Part shown: positions 35,508-44,629 of the stretch, in pieces | How the letters are laid out: the number at the start of each line of letters is the position of its first letter | Position numbering within the stretch: position 1 is the first letter of the stretch | Assembly: GCF_014201375.1 (NCBI RefSeq) | Contig: NZ_JACHDZ010000002.1 | Location: forward strand, 620,001-684,000 | Length of the DNA stretch: 64,000 bases | Source of the DNA: Tunturiibacter empetritectus | Lineage (GTDB): Bacteria; Acidobacteriota; Terriglobia; Terriglobales; Acidobacteriaceae | Reading direction: 5' to 3' | Translations under genes and position numbers: made by a program | The notes under the pieces: model-generated | The model's database searches: none | What the model was told of the DNA's origin: nothing | Seen by the model: only the letters and a program-made list of their open reading frames with translations

Positions 35508-36797
35508 ATGAACCCCGAGAACCCCGACGAGCAGAAGACATCAGCAGTAAACCGACGTCGAGACGTAGCTGAAGAGCAGCCAGCCAAGCACACTGCTCAG
35601 CAGGCAAGGCATGAGCCGCCGAAGGTTTCGCGTCGATCCTTGCTGTCTGTTGTCATGATCGCGCTGGTAGTGGCTGTGATTGTTGCGGTCGTTGGCATCG
35701 TCTCGCGCAAACATGCAAGCGCTGAACTGACGAAGTACACCGAGAATACCTCTGCTCCTCCCGTGACGCTGGAGAAACCTGTCATGCAGCAGAGTGCCCG
35801 GGAGATCGTGCTTCCAGGCAACATTCAGGCCTTCACTCTGGCGCCGATTTACGCACGAACAACTGGCTACGTTAAGGCCTGGTATCACGACATCGGAACA
35901 CCTGTACGCAAGGGCGAGCTGCTTGCCGTGATTGAAACGCCTGAGCTCGACCAACAACTCGCCTCCGCGAAGGCGGACCTCGCAACAGCAAAGAGCAACG
36001 CCAGTATCGCGAAGATAACGGCGGATCGTTACAACGATCTGATAGGCCGCAATGCCGTCTCGCAACAGGACACCGACAACGCCGTACAGGCATTGGAGGC
36101 GAGGAATACAGAGATTGCTTCGGCTCAAGCGAATGTACAGCGGTTGGAGGAGCTGGTCTCCTTCGAACGCATCGTAGCGCCCTTTGATGGTATTGTTACC
36201 GCGCGCAACCTCGACATCGGACAACTCATCACGGCTACTGGAAGCACCTCGACCTCCGGCGGAGCAATATCGGGAAACAAGGAGATCTTCGATATCTCTG
36301 CCATCCGCACTCTCCGCGTCTTTATTAACGTGCCGCAGATCTATTCGCCGGATGCCAAAAATGGAATGATTGCGAAGCTGGTCTTGCCGCAGTACCCTGG
36401 CCGCACCTTTCAAGGCAAGCTTGTTCGTTCGTCGGACTCCGTCGATCCTGCAACGCGAACCCTGCTCGCAGAGGTGGATGTGGACAACCGCTCCGGCGAG
36501 TTACTTCCGGGAAGCTACACCGAAGTTCACCTTAATGTGTCGAGCGCCGTACCTGTTCTGATCGTGCCGGTGAGCGCCCTGATCCTGGAGCCGGACGGCT
36601 TGCGGGTAGCGACGGTGGATGCCAATCATCACGTTCACATGGCGCGTGTAGCGCCAGGGCGCGACTACGGTACGACTGTCGAAATCTTAGCCGGCCTCAA
36701 GCCAGGAGAAGCCATCATCGGCAACCCTCCCGATTCACTCACCGACGGAGAGGAAGTTCGCGTCATCAATAACGGCAACAGCCAGGGGAAGCGATGA
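35508..36797 (+). CDS. RND periplasmic adaptor protein
   Basis: 429 residues from ATG 35508; GGAGAG at 35496-35501 is properly placed for it, whereas the frame opens earlier without one. An N-terminal anchor helix (LLSVVMIALVVAVIVAVVG) is preceded by a hydrophilic cytoplasmic stretch. Then come the lipoyl halves (TGYVKAWYHDIGTPVRKGE and FDGIVTARNLDIGQLIT), the coiled-coil hairpin (about 145-195) and the beta-barrel region (FQGKLVRSSDSVDPATRTL). It links the RND pump to the outer-membrane channel encoded next, with which it overlaps by four bases (ATGA). Confidence 0.92.
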   Translation: MNPENPDEQKTSAVNRRRDVAEEQPAKHTAQQARHEPPKVSRRSLLSVVMIALVVAVIVAVVGIVSRKHASAELTKYTENTSAPPVTLEKPVMQQSAREIVLPGNIQAFTLAPIYARTTGYVKAWYHDIGTPVRKGELLAVIETPELDQQLASAKADLATAKSNASIAKITADRYNDLIGRNAVSQQDTDNAVQALEARNTEIASAQANVQRLEELVSFERIVAPFDGIVTARNLDIGQLITATGSTSTSGGAISGNKEIFDISAIRTLRVFINVPQIYSPDAKNGMIAKLVLPQYPGRTFQGKLVRSSDSVDPATRTLLAEVDVDNRSGELLPGSYTEVHLNVSSAVPVLIVPVSALILEPDGLRVATVDANHHVHMARVAPGRDYGTTVEILAGLKPGEAIIGNPPDSLTDGEEVRVINNGNSQGKR

Positions 36798-38233
36798 AGG
36801 CCCGCGTCTTATCGCGTACAGGAGCGCTGCTCGGCGCCTCGTTGCTGAGCGGATGCAAAGTTGGACCGAACTATAAAGCTCCGGCCATGCCGGCTCCGCC
36901 CGCTTACACAGACGACGGCCACAACGGCGACTGGTCCTCGGCCAAGCCAGCCGATGGAGTCGACCGCGGGCAATGGTGGTCGATCTATCAGGACGACGAG
37001 CTAAACAATCTGGAGCAGCGATGTGCGGCTGCAAATCAGAACATAGCCGCCGCTCTTCACGCTTATGAGCAGGCCCACGATCTAGTTCGAGAGAATAAAT
37101 CGTCTCTCTATCCAACCGTCTCGCTCGGCGGGTCGGCATCGCGCAACCGTGCTTCAAACAATACACCCTTGCGACCCTCAAACGTAGCCTCATCCTACTG
37201 GGACTTCCTCATTCCACTAAACATCTCCTGGGAGCCGGACCTGTGGGGTGGCATTCGCAGACAGATTGAATCGAGCGCAGCCAACGCACAGGCCTCCTCT
37301 GCGGATCTGGCCAATACGCGACTAAGCTTGCAAGGCCTGCTCGCGGTTACGTTCTTTCAACTTCGAGGACTTGACCTCCAGGCGCAGCTTCTTCGATCGA
37401 CACTCGACGCATATACCCAGACACTGCAACTTACAGAGGACCGGCTGACAGGTGGCCTGAGTTCTGACAGCGATGTTCAGCAGGCGAAGGCGCAGTTGGA
37501 AGAGACCCGGGCCCAGCTCATCGATCTCGGGGTGCAACGCGCGCAGTTCGAACATGCGATTGCCGTGCTCGTCGGAGAATCCGCAACCGGCTTTCACATC
37601 GCCGAGCGTCCCATCGAAGGCGATCCGCCCAGCATCCCCACAGGCGTTCCGTCGGAGTTGCTCGAGCGGCGCCCGGATATCGCGGCCGCAGAACGTCGCG
37701 TCGCATCTGCGAATGCCTTGATTGGGGTCGCTAAGTCAGCCTACTATCCCACGATCCTTCTGGGCGCAGGTGCTGGCGTGCAAAGCTCCTCCATCAGCAA
37801 TATCTTCAACTCGTCCAGCACGCAATGGAGCGCGGGACCCTCTGCCAATGAGGTTCTCTTCGATGCCGGCCGCAGAAGGGCACAGCTGGATTTTGCTGTA
37901 GCGCAGCGAGAACAAGCCACCGCGCTTTATCGCGAGCAGGTGCTCTCCGCATTTCGCGATGTAGAGGATCAACTCTCCGCCCTGAGAGTGTTGGAGCAAG
38001 AGGCTTCCGTACAGGACAAGGCAGTGAAGGCGGCGCAGAAGAGTACCGAACTCTCAACGCTTCGCTACAAGCGTGGTCTCGCGCAATATCTCGAAGTGCT
38101 CACCAATCAGACAATAGAGCTGACCGTCGAAAGAGCTGCTGCATCCTTGGTTGCTCGGCGAATTGTAGCAAGCACCCAGCTGCAGATGGCACTTGGAGGA
38201 GGCTGGAACTCCGTTCAACTTCCCCCCAACTAG
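36794..38233 (+). CDS. NodT-type outer-membrane efflux lipoprotein
   Basis: 479 residues with a lipoprotein signal (LLSGC, Cys21) followed by the family signature GCKVGPNYKAPA. Two efflux-channel repeats (about 55-250 and 275-465) carry the paired coiled-coil motifs, the second with LRYKRGLAQYLEVLTNQ. It should form the trimeric outer-membrane channel of the upstream RND pump and belongs to the NodT/OprM branch rather than plain TolC. Its start overlaps the adaptor stop (ATGA), completing a pump-adaptor-channel operon controlled in all likelihood by the TetR gene. Confidence 0.93.
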   Translation: MKARVLSRTGALLGASLLSGCKVGPNYKAPAMPAPPAYTDDGHNGDWSSAKPADGVDRGQWWSIYQDDELNNLEQRCAAANQNIAAALHAYEQAHDLVRENKSSLYPTVSLGGSASRNRASNNTPLRPSNVASSYWDFLIPLNISWEPDLWGGIRRQIESSAANAQASSADLANTRLSLQGLLAVTFFQLRGLDLQAQLLRSTLDAYTQTLQLTEDRLTGGLSSDSDVQQAKAQLEETRAQLIDLGVQRAQFEHAIAVLVGESATGFHIAERPIEGDPPSIPTGVPSELLERRPDIAAAERRVASANALIGVAKSAYYPTILLGAGAGVQSSSISNIFNSSSTQWSAGPSANEVLFDAGRRRAQLDFAVAQREQATALYREQVLSAFRDVEDQLSALRVLEQEASVQDKAVKAAQKSTELSTLRYKRGLAQYLEVLTNQTIELTVERAAASLVARRIVASTQLQMALGGGWNSVQLPPN

Positions 38234-38280
38234 GGCGGATCAATTAGCCCGCTCGCTCAACGGCTCCAACCATATCGGGA

Positions 38281-38327
38281 GTTCTACCAGAGAGGCGTCA
38301 GTTCACATTTGTAGAACAGACGCCTCT
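38281..38327. terminator. interleaved inverted repeats between convergent genes
   Basis: Between the channel stop (38233) and the GH18 stop (38336). AGAGGCGTC (38291-38299) pairs with GACGCCTCT (38319-38327), a 9-bp perfect stem; GTTCTAC (38281-38287) pairs with GTAGAAC (38311-38317). The two stems cross (a-b-a'-b'), so they are alternatives or a strained pseudoknot. Probably a bidirectional terminator. Confidence 0.5.
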
Positions 38328-38335
38328 GTTCACCA

Positions 38336-39373
38336 CTATCGCCGCTCTGGCAAAACGCTCCAGATGGCATCATCTTCCTGACCGAGAACCCAGGCGCAAA
38401 TCCCCTGCAGGTGTTGTTCCTTGGCCAGATTGTAGCGATCAGCAAATCCCCGCTTCTCGGTATAAAAGATCCACTCGCGCATCTGATCCCGATAGAAGAA
38501 AAAATACGCGCTATGGTCCTGTGGGTCCCACTGCTCATGGCCGTCGTAGGTGTCACGCAGAGTATGTGCGTCAGCAGCGCTGATGTAATCTGCCGTAATG
38601 TTCGGCTTCTGTTCCTTGTCGTTCACGCCCGGGTCGCCGGCATACCAGTGGTATCCATAGAGTGCGATACCGAGCGATAGCTTCTCCCTGGGCACGACCT
38701 TCAGCGCATAATCCAGATTCTCATTCATCCACACCCATCCCCCGACCGGCCCAGGCGTCGTCCATCGCGTGTGTTGGTCGTACGTCATCAGGCAGATCAG
38801 ATCGACCGACTCACTAAGCGCCTTCAGATCGAAGACGCCACGCCAATCCGCGAAGATCCACTTGCTAAATGCGCTGTGGCCCGGATGTCCCGGCGCATTA
38901 GGAACCACCGCGATCTGCAGTTGCAGGCGCTCTCGGTGCATGCCATCGGCGATGCGCTTCACCGTAGCCGAGAGAGCATCTCGATCGGTCCACGAGATAT
39001 TCTCGAAGTCGAGTTGAAAGCCGTCATAACCATTCTGTTTGCACTCAGAGATCAGCGAACCAACCAACGCCGTCTGCGCCTGATCGCTGGTAAGCAAAGA
39101 ATGCACACCGGTCTTGTCGAAGATTGCGATGATGGGGAACAGAGAGATGTGTCGCTGCTTCACCACTCGCATCACGCTCGGATCCGGCTCACCGTACACT
39201 AGTCCGTTCGAATCCACGCCATACCAGGTCGGAACGATGATATCGATCTTGGTCTGATGCTCCATGAAGTCGCGCACCGAATCCGGGTGATCGGTCATGT
39301 AGAACAGTGTCTTCGTCTGCGCGAAGGCCGTTGGCACAACAAAGAGAAGGCATAGCAGAAGCTTCGTCATCAA
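38336..39373 (-). CDS. secreted GH18-family glycosidase (chitinase/ENGase-like)
   Basis: 345 residues with a signal peptide (LLLCLLFVVPTAFAQ). A GH18 TIM barrel follows, with the catalytic motif DGFQLDFEN whose Glu124 is the acid/base and Asp122 its partner; the second Asp of the usual DxxDxDxE is Gln120. Other family strands are seen in FPIIAIFDK and LICLMTYDQHTRW. GH18 enzymes cleave beta-1,4-GlcNAc links in chitin, peptidoglycan-like chains or N-glycan cores; the fold variant resembles YaaH-like proteins, so chitinase activity cannot be assumed. It is the first of three mannose/N-glycan-type genes together with GH92 and GH125. Confidence 0.82.
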   Translation of the reverse strand: MMTKLLLCLLFVVPTAFAQTKTLFYMTDHPDSVRDFMEHQTKIDIIVPTWYGVDSNGLVYGEPDPSVMRVVKQRHISLFPIIAIFDKTGVHSLLTSDQAQTALVGSLISECKQNGYDGFQLDFENISWTDRDALSATVKRIADGMHRERLQLQIAVVPNAPGHPGHSAFSKWIFADWRGVFDLKALSESVDLICLMTYDQHTRWTTPGPVGGWVWMNENLDYALKVVPREKLSLGIALYGYHWYAGDPGVNDKEQKPNITADYISAADAHTLRDTYDGHEQWDPQDHSAYFFFYRDQMREWIFYTEKRGFADRYNLAKEQHLQGICAWVLGQEDDAIWSVLPERR

Positions 39374-39415
39374 GACCTCTCACATGGCTGAAAGCAAGAT
39401 CGATAAGTCCAGCGT

Positions 39416-41791
39416 TTAGGCGCTCTCAAGCGTCAAAGAAGGCGGCACATCCGCGGGTTTAGATCCAAACTCAAGATTCGGTTTGTCTCCCATCTCGAAG
39501 ACGATGCGTGCACCATTCACAATATCCCGATGATTGAACCAGGACTTCGTGTACGGCTTTCCATTGAAGCTGATCGACTGAATATATTGATCGCTCGCCA
39601 AGTGACGATGTGCAATAATCTCAAGCCGTTTGCCGTTGCCTAGTTGCACATTAACCTCATCGAACAAGGGCGTGCCAAAGATGTAGTTGCCGCTCACAGG
39701 GTCAACCGAATAAAAACCCAGCGAACTCAGGATGTACCACGACGACATCTGGCCCACGTCTTCGTTGCCCTGCAATCCATCCGGAAGCGCAGCGTACATC
39801 TTCTCCATCAGCATGCGCACGCGCGCCTGTGTCTTGTGCGGCTGGCCCGCATAGGAGTAAAGATAGGCGATGTGATGCGACGGCTCGTTGCCATGCGCAT
39901 ACTGACCCACCAGCCCGGCGATATCGGGCGGTGCGTCGGCAGGCAGCGTCGATGGCTGATCGAATAACTCATCGAGCTTCTCGAGAAACTGCTTCTGTCC
40001 GCCAAGAATCTCAATCAACCCCGCTGCATCGTGCTGAATCCCAAATGTAGTCTGCCACGAGTTCGACTCGGTAAAATCGCGCCACTTCTTGGAGGTGCCC
40101 ATCTCGATCGGATCAAACGGCGCAGCCCAGTCGCCGTTCGCCAGCTTGGGCCGCGCGAAGTTCATCGAGCGATCGTAGTAATTGCGATAGTTGCGCGAAC
40201 GCGCCACCAGCATCGTTGCATCGTCCGAGTGGCCCAGCTTCTTCGCCACGTGTGCGATCGACCAGTCGTCATAGCAATATTCAAACGTCTTGCTGACCGA
40301 CTCCTCTTCAAGATCGCAGGGGATGTACCCCTTCGAGCGGTAATAACCGAGGCCGCGATAGTCATCCACCATCGCACGCTTCATCATCACCTTGTAAGCG
40401 CGTTCGTAGTCCACCCCTGCAACGCCTTTGTTGCACGCCTCTGCAATCACAGCAGCAGAGTGATAGCCGGTCATCGTCCCGGTCTCGCAGCCCTGCAGCG
40501 GCCACACCGGCATTCCCGCAGGGCTCTCCTCCGCCATGCGAATCAGCGCGTTCGCAAAGTCCGGCACACGATCAGCCGACATCAGCGTGTACAGAGGATG
40601 AGCGGCGCGATAGGTATCCCACAATGAAAATGCAGTGTAGTTTCGCTGCCCATTACGAAGCTGATGAATCTGCTTATCCATCCCTCGATAGCGGCCATCG
40701 ACATCATCAAACAGCGAAGGTCCAACACAAGCGTGGTACAGCGCAGCATAAAAGATTCGCTGGTGTGTCTCATTCTCAGTCTTGATCTTGATGCGTGAGA
40801 GCTGCTGATTCCACCTCTCCCGTGCGCTGCGGCGAACTTTTTCAAAGTCCCATCCCGGCAGCTCAACCTTCAAGTTATTCGCAGCAGACTCCGCGCTGAC
40901 GCCCGAGATCCCGGTCTTCACCAGAATCACCGGATCCTTCGCCGTATCAAAGAACAAAACGCACTTCAAAGACTTGCCAGTCAACGGCTGCGCCCCCGCA
41001 GGAACCTCCGCCCCCTCCTGATAGAAGACAATCCGAGTCGGCTGCTGCGAGAACTTCATCGTGAAGTAGATCTGCCGCCCATCACCCCACGCTTTGGTGG
41101 TGCGTCCTCCCGCGAGTGTGTCCGGTGCGGTACGTTCGAGCGAAGCGGTGACCACGGCCGACTGCCCGTTGTAGGCGTAGCTATGCTCAAGGTCGACGAT
41201 GATATGACCAGACAACGGAGCATCCTTGCCCGTAGGAAAGCTGTATCGGTGCAGCCCGGTACGCTCCGTCGCGGACAACTCCGCGCGAACGCCATAGTCC
41301 TTCAGAAGAACGGAATAATAGCCAGGTTCGACATGTTCGTCTGCATGGTCGAAGCGCGAGCGATAGCCCACATCCGGATTACTGCGCGGACCAGGAACAA
41401 TCTTCGACTCGCCGGTGCCGGGCATCACCAGAAAATCCAGCAGGTCGCCGCAGCCCGTACCGCTCAGGTGTGTATGGCTGAAGCCCATGATCGACGTGTC
41501 GGAGATGTGATAGCCCGAACACCAATCCCACTGATCGTTGTAGGTGTCAGGACTGAGCTGGACCGCACCAAAAGGTACCGTAGCCCCAGGAAACGTATGC
41601 CCATGTCCGCCAGTGCCAATCCTTATATCAACCAGCGATGCGGCGTCGAAGCTCGCATCCGTCTTTGTGGACTCGTGGATCACTTTGCCGAATGCGCTGC
41701 TCTCAGACGCACCCACCGCACAGACAGCCGAGACGCCGCCAAGGAATCTTCTTCTGGAAATCACTGATGCTCCGTAGATACTAAAGATCAC
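39416..41791 (-). CDS. GH92 alpha-mannosidase, Tat-exported
   Basis: 791 residues. Begins with a Tat-type signal (SRRRFLGGVSAVCAVG). The GH92 N-terminal domain shows its best known signature: DIRIGTGGHGHTFPGATVPF and GFSHTHLSGTGCGD, where the glycines, His and acidic residues are the calcium-dependent site core. The C-terminal (alpha/alpha)6 barrel contains GYYRSKGYIPCDLEEESVSK and MSSWYILSSLGFY. GH92 enzymes are calcium-dependent exo-alpha-mannosidases acting on alpha-1,2 (also 1,3 or 1,4) bonds. The gene lies 42 bases upstream of the GH18 gene on the same strand, likely an operon. Confidence 0.93.
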   Translation of the reverse strand: MIFSIYGASVISRRRFLGGVSAVCAVGASESSAFGKVIHESTKTDASFDAASLVDIRIGTGGHGHTFPGATVPFGAVQLSPDTYNDQWDWCSGYHISDTSIMGFSHTHLSGTGCGDLLDFLVMPGTGESKIVPGPRSNPDVGYRSRFDHADEHVEPGYYSVLLKDYGVRAELSATERTGLHRYSFPTGKDAPLSGHIIVDLEHSYAYNGQSAVVTASLERTAPDTLAGGRTTKAWGDGRQIYFTMKFSQQPTRIVFYQEGAEVPAGAQPLTGKSLKCVLFFDTAKDPVILVKTGISGVSAESAANNLKVELPGWDFEKVRRSARERWNQQLSRIKIKTENETHQRIFYAALYHACVGPSLFDDVDGRYRGMDKQIHQLRNGQRNYTAFSLWDTYRAAHPLYTLMSADRVPDFANALIRMAEESPAGMPVWPLQGCETGTMTGYHSAAVIAEACNKGVAGVDYERAYKVMMKRAMVDDYRGLGYYRSKGYIPCDLEEESVSKTFEYCYDDWSIAHVAKKLGHSDDATMLVARSRNYRNYYDRSMNFARPKLANGDWAAPFDPIEMGTSKKWRDFTESNSWQTTFGIQHDAAGLIEILGGQKQFLEKLDELFDQPSTLPADAPPDIAGLVGQYAHGNEPSHHIAYLYSYAGQPHKTQARVRMLMEKMYAALPDGLQGNEDVGQMSSWYILSSLGFYSVDPVSGNYIFGTPLFDEVNVQLGNGKRLEIIAHRHLASDQYIQSISFNGKPYTKSWFNHRDIVNGARIVFEMGDKPNLEFGSKPADVPPSLTLESA

Positions 41792-41995
41792 TAAGTCTGA
41801 ATGTTGAATCTCAAGGACGAGTGTCGCGCAGACACTTACTCTATTGACGTAGACTAAACTGAACAGAGAGATAATTCGATCAAAATATTGACTGATCCTC
41901 GCTCAAAAAGTCACTACTCTGAAAATCTTGGGCAAAATTAAGTTTTTGCATCCATTAAGCCGTCAAAAACTCACATCCGGAACTCCAGACCAAAG

Positions 41996-43444
41996 ATGAC
42001 AAACGGGAAAACCAGCCGCCGACTGATGCTGCGCATGACAGCAAGAGCCGCAGTAGCCGTCACTCTTCGCCCCTCCACCGTCTTCGCAGTCGCAACGCCT
42101 TTTTCATCTCCCTCCAAACGCCCAGCCATCCAGGACAGAAGATTTCACAGTGCTGCCGTTGAGGAGTACCTCAAGAGCGTGAGCAGCAAGATCGGCGATC
42201 CCGAACTGGCATGGCTCTTTGAAAACTGCTATCCCAACACACTCGACACGACCGTTGAGTTCGGCACCTTCGAAGGCAAGCCGGACACAGCAGTCATCAC
42301 GGGGGATATCCCCGCGATGTGGCTGCGCGACTCCTCCGCCCAGGTGTGGCCCTATCTCCCGCCGGCTGCGAAGGACGCCCAACTCCGCCAGATGCTCGAG
42401 GGCATCATCCGTCGACAGGCCAGATGCATCCTCATCGACCCCTACGCAAATGCTTTCATGGCGAACCTCGACGCGCCGCCGCTCGAGTGGAGCAGAACGG
42501 ATGCAACCGAGATGAAGCGCGGCGTTGGCGAGCGAAAATGGGAGCTCGACTCGCTCTGTTATCCGATCCGTCTCTCCTACGGATACTGGCGCGCAACCGG
42601 CGACACCTCTCCCTTCGACAAAACATGGCACGCCGCGATGAAGCTGGTCGTCGAGACCATGCGCGTTCAGCAGCGCAGGCAAGGCCCCGGCCCCTATCAC
42701 TTTCAACGCACCTCCAAGACGCCGACCGAAACCCTGCCTGGCGACGGATACGGCGCGCCCGTACTTCCCGTTGGCCTCGTCGCGTCCGGCTTTCGGCCGT
42801 CGGACGACGCCTGCACCTTCCCATTTCTCGTCCCGTCGAACCTCTTCGCCGTCACAACCCTCGGCTATCTCGCGCAGATGGCCAACGAGATCCTGCATGA
42901 CTCAGCTCTCGCTAACCAAGCCGATGCATTATCGGGCGAGGTGAAGAAGGCGCTCCAACAACACGCCGTGGCGCAGACCGCCGAGGGAACTATCTGGGCG
43001 TACGAGGTGGACGGCTATGGCAGCCAACTGCTCATGGACGACGCCAACGTCCCGAGCCTGCTCGCGCTTCCGTACATCAACAGCTCCCCCGACGCCGCCC
43101 TCTACGCCCGCACCCGCAGCTTTGCCTGGAGCGATCGCAACCCATGGTTCTTTCAGGGAAGTGCAGGCGAGGGAATCGGCGGACCCCACGAGGGCAAAGA
43201 CATGATCTGGCCCATGGCCATCACCACCTACGCCCTCACCAGTCAATCGGACAACGAGATCGCCCACGCCCTCGCCATGCTGAAACACGCTAGCGCTGGA
43301 TCAGGCTTCATGCACGAGAGCTTCAATCGCAACGACGCCACCAAGTTCACACGAAGCTGGTTCGCCTGGGCCAACTCACTCTTTGGCGAACTCGTCGCCA
43401 ACGTAGCCACGAGCCGCCCTGCGTTAGTCCAGACAGCCCGCTAA
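41996..43444 (+). CDS. GH125 exo-alpha-1,6-mannosidase
   Basis: 482 residues with an N-terminal export signal ([18 protein letters not shown], Tat-like twin Arg). The mature part is a GH125 (formerly DUF1237) (alpha/alpha)6 barrel, recognised by [61 protein letters not shown] and [25 protein letters not shown]125 enzymes release alpha-1,6-linked mannose from the non-reducing end. It is divergent from the GH92/GH18 pair, with about 200 bases of shared upstream DNA that may hold both promoters. Together the three enzymes could dismantle high-mannose glycans. Confidence 0.93.
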   Translation: MTNGKTSRRLMLRMTARAAVAVTLRPSTVFAVATPFSSPSKRPAIQDRRFHSAAVEEYLKSVSSKIGDPELAWLFENCYPNTLDTTVEFGTFEGKPDTAVITGDIPAMWLRDSSAQVWPYLPPAAKDAQLRQMLEGIIRRQARCILIDPYANAFMANLDAPPLEWSRTDATEMKRGVGERKWELDSLCYPIRLSYGYWRATGDTSPFDKTWHAAMKLVVETMRVQQRRQGPGPYHFQRTSKTPTETLPGDGYGAPVLPVGLVASGFRPSDDACTFPFLVPSNLFAVTTLGYLAQMANEILHDSALANQADALSGEVKKALQQHAVAQTAEGTIWAYEVDGYGSQLLMDDANVPSLLALPYINSSPDAALYARTRSFAWSDRNPWFFQGSAGEGIGGPHEGKDMIWPMAITTYALTSQSDNEIAHALAMLKHASAGSGFMHESFNRNDATKFTRSWFAWANSLFGELVANVATSRPALVQTAR

Positions 43445-43492
43445 CCCACCGTATACAGAACACTCGACGAAGCGATCAAACAAACAAAGCCC

Positions 43493-44629
43493 CTAGCCGC
43501 AAAGCTCCTTGATCGCCCGACCCAAGATCGTCACGCACTCCTCGAGTTCCGCAATCGGCACGCACTCGCGTGGACTATGCGCCGTCAGCATAGATCCCGG
43601 CCCGATCACCACCGCTTCAGCGCCCATTCGAGCCATCCACGGAGCCTCCGTGCCAAAGGCGATAGTCTGGACCCTCGAGTCAGTCTTTTTCATCACAGCC
43701 TGAATCACGGCACTATCGATGCGAGTCTCAAACCCGCCTTCCATCCTCAGAACCTCAACCTGTATCTCAAACCCGTCCCTACTCTCCTCCTCGAAACGAC
43801 GAATAATCTCACTCAGCCGCTCAAGAACAACCTCCGGCCGTTGCGTCGGAACAGGTCTCCACTCCAACAAAAAAGAGCACTCAGCCGGAACAACATTCTT
43901 GGCCGTCCCCCCGCAAATCTCACCAACGTTCAACGTCGTCCACGGAGGAGAAAAAGCATTATTGCGGTCTACCATCAACTCCAGCGCCAGAGCCTCGATC
44001 TCTCGCAGCAACCGCGCCGCAGCAAAGATGGCCGACCGCCCAGCCTCCGGAAAAGCACTATGTGCAGCTCGCCCCGTCACCTTGATCGAAGCAAGACAAT
44101 AGCCCTTCCCGGCACGCTCAGGAGTAAGCGAGGTGGGCTCTCCAACAATGGCGTACCGAGCACGAATCGCGTCGGACTCAAGAAGGAAGCGAGCCCCCCG
44201 GCAGCCAACCTCTTCGTCCGCCGTAAAGACCAGGCACAGCCGCTTGCTCATCTCACCAACATTCACCGACGAAGCTGCGGCGAGCACACACGCAAGAAAG
44301 CCCTTCACATCACAAGCGCCGCAGCCATGCAGCATCCCATCCCGCTCATGTAGCGCCGTTGCGTCCGCCCACTCAGCACCGAACGGAACCGTATCCGTAT
44401 GGCAGACAATGGCAAGCTCCGTCTCGATCCGCCCCTCTTCCATCGGCTGAGGCGAGACAACAAGATTCACCTTCTCCACGCCCGCCGCATCGTCATAGCA
44501 AAACTGCCGAGAATGCCACCCCAGCGGTTCAAGAAATCTCTGAATCCACCCCATCACCGGGCGGTTGCTCATGCTGGACACACTCGGAATCGCCACCAAC
44601 TCTCGTAGCAGTGTCTGCGGACGAATCAT
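43493..44629 (-). CDS. ArgE-like M20 deacylase at the HutG position of the hut operon
   Basis: 378 residues of the M20 ArgE/DapE type: zinc ligands His77 and Asp79-region (CHTDTVPFG), Asp107 (GACDVKGFLA), catalytic Glu139 and ligand Glu140 (TADEEVGCRG), Glu164 (VGEPTSL). ArgE deacetylates N-acetylornithine, but here the gene is the last of a hut operon and overlaps hutF by four bases (ATGA). The pathway step after HutF needs an N-formylglutamate deformylase (HutG), and no HutG gene is present in the operon; an ArgE-like N-acyl-amino-acid hydrolase is a plausible replacement. The alternative is true acetylornithine deacetylase in an odd place. No signal peptide, so cytoplasmic. Confidence 0.8.
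   Translation of the reverse strand: MIRPQTLLRELVAIPSVSSMSNRPVMGWIQRFLEPLGWHSRQFCYDDAAGVEKVNLVVSPQPMEEGRIETELAIVCHTDTVPFGAEWADATALHERDGMLHGCGACDVKGFLACVLAAASSVNVGEMSKRLCLVFTADEEVGCRGARFLLESDAIRARYAIVGEPTSLTPERAGKGYCLASIKVTGRAAHSAFPEAGRSAIFAAARLLREIEALALELMVDRNNAFSPPWTTLNVGEICGGTAKNVVPAECSFLLEWRPVPTQRPEVVLERLSEIIRRFEEESRDGFEIQVEVLRMEGGFETRIDSAVIQAVMKKTDSRVQTIAFGTEAPWMARMGAEAVVIGPGSMLTAHSPRECVPIAELEECVTILGRAIKELCG

Noticed and set aside
38281..38327. H-type pseudoknot riboswitch
   Set aside because: One base between the two 3' strands is too short to span a 7-bp stem, and the position at a convergent gene end favours terminators.
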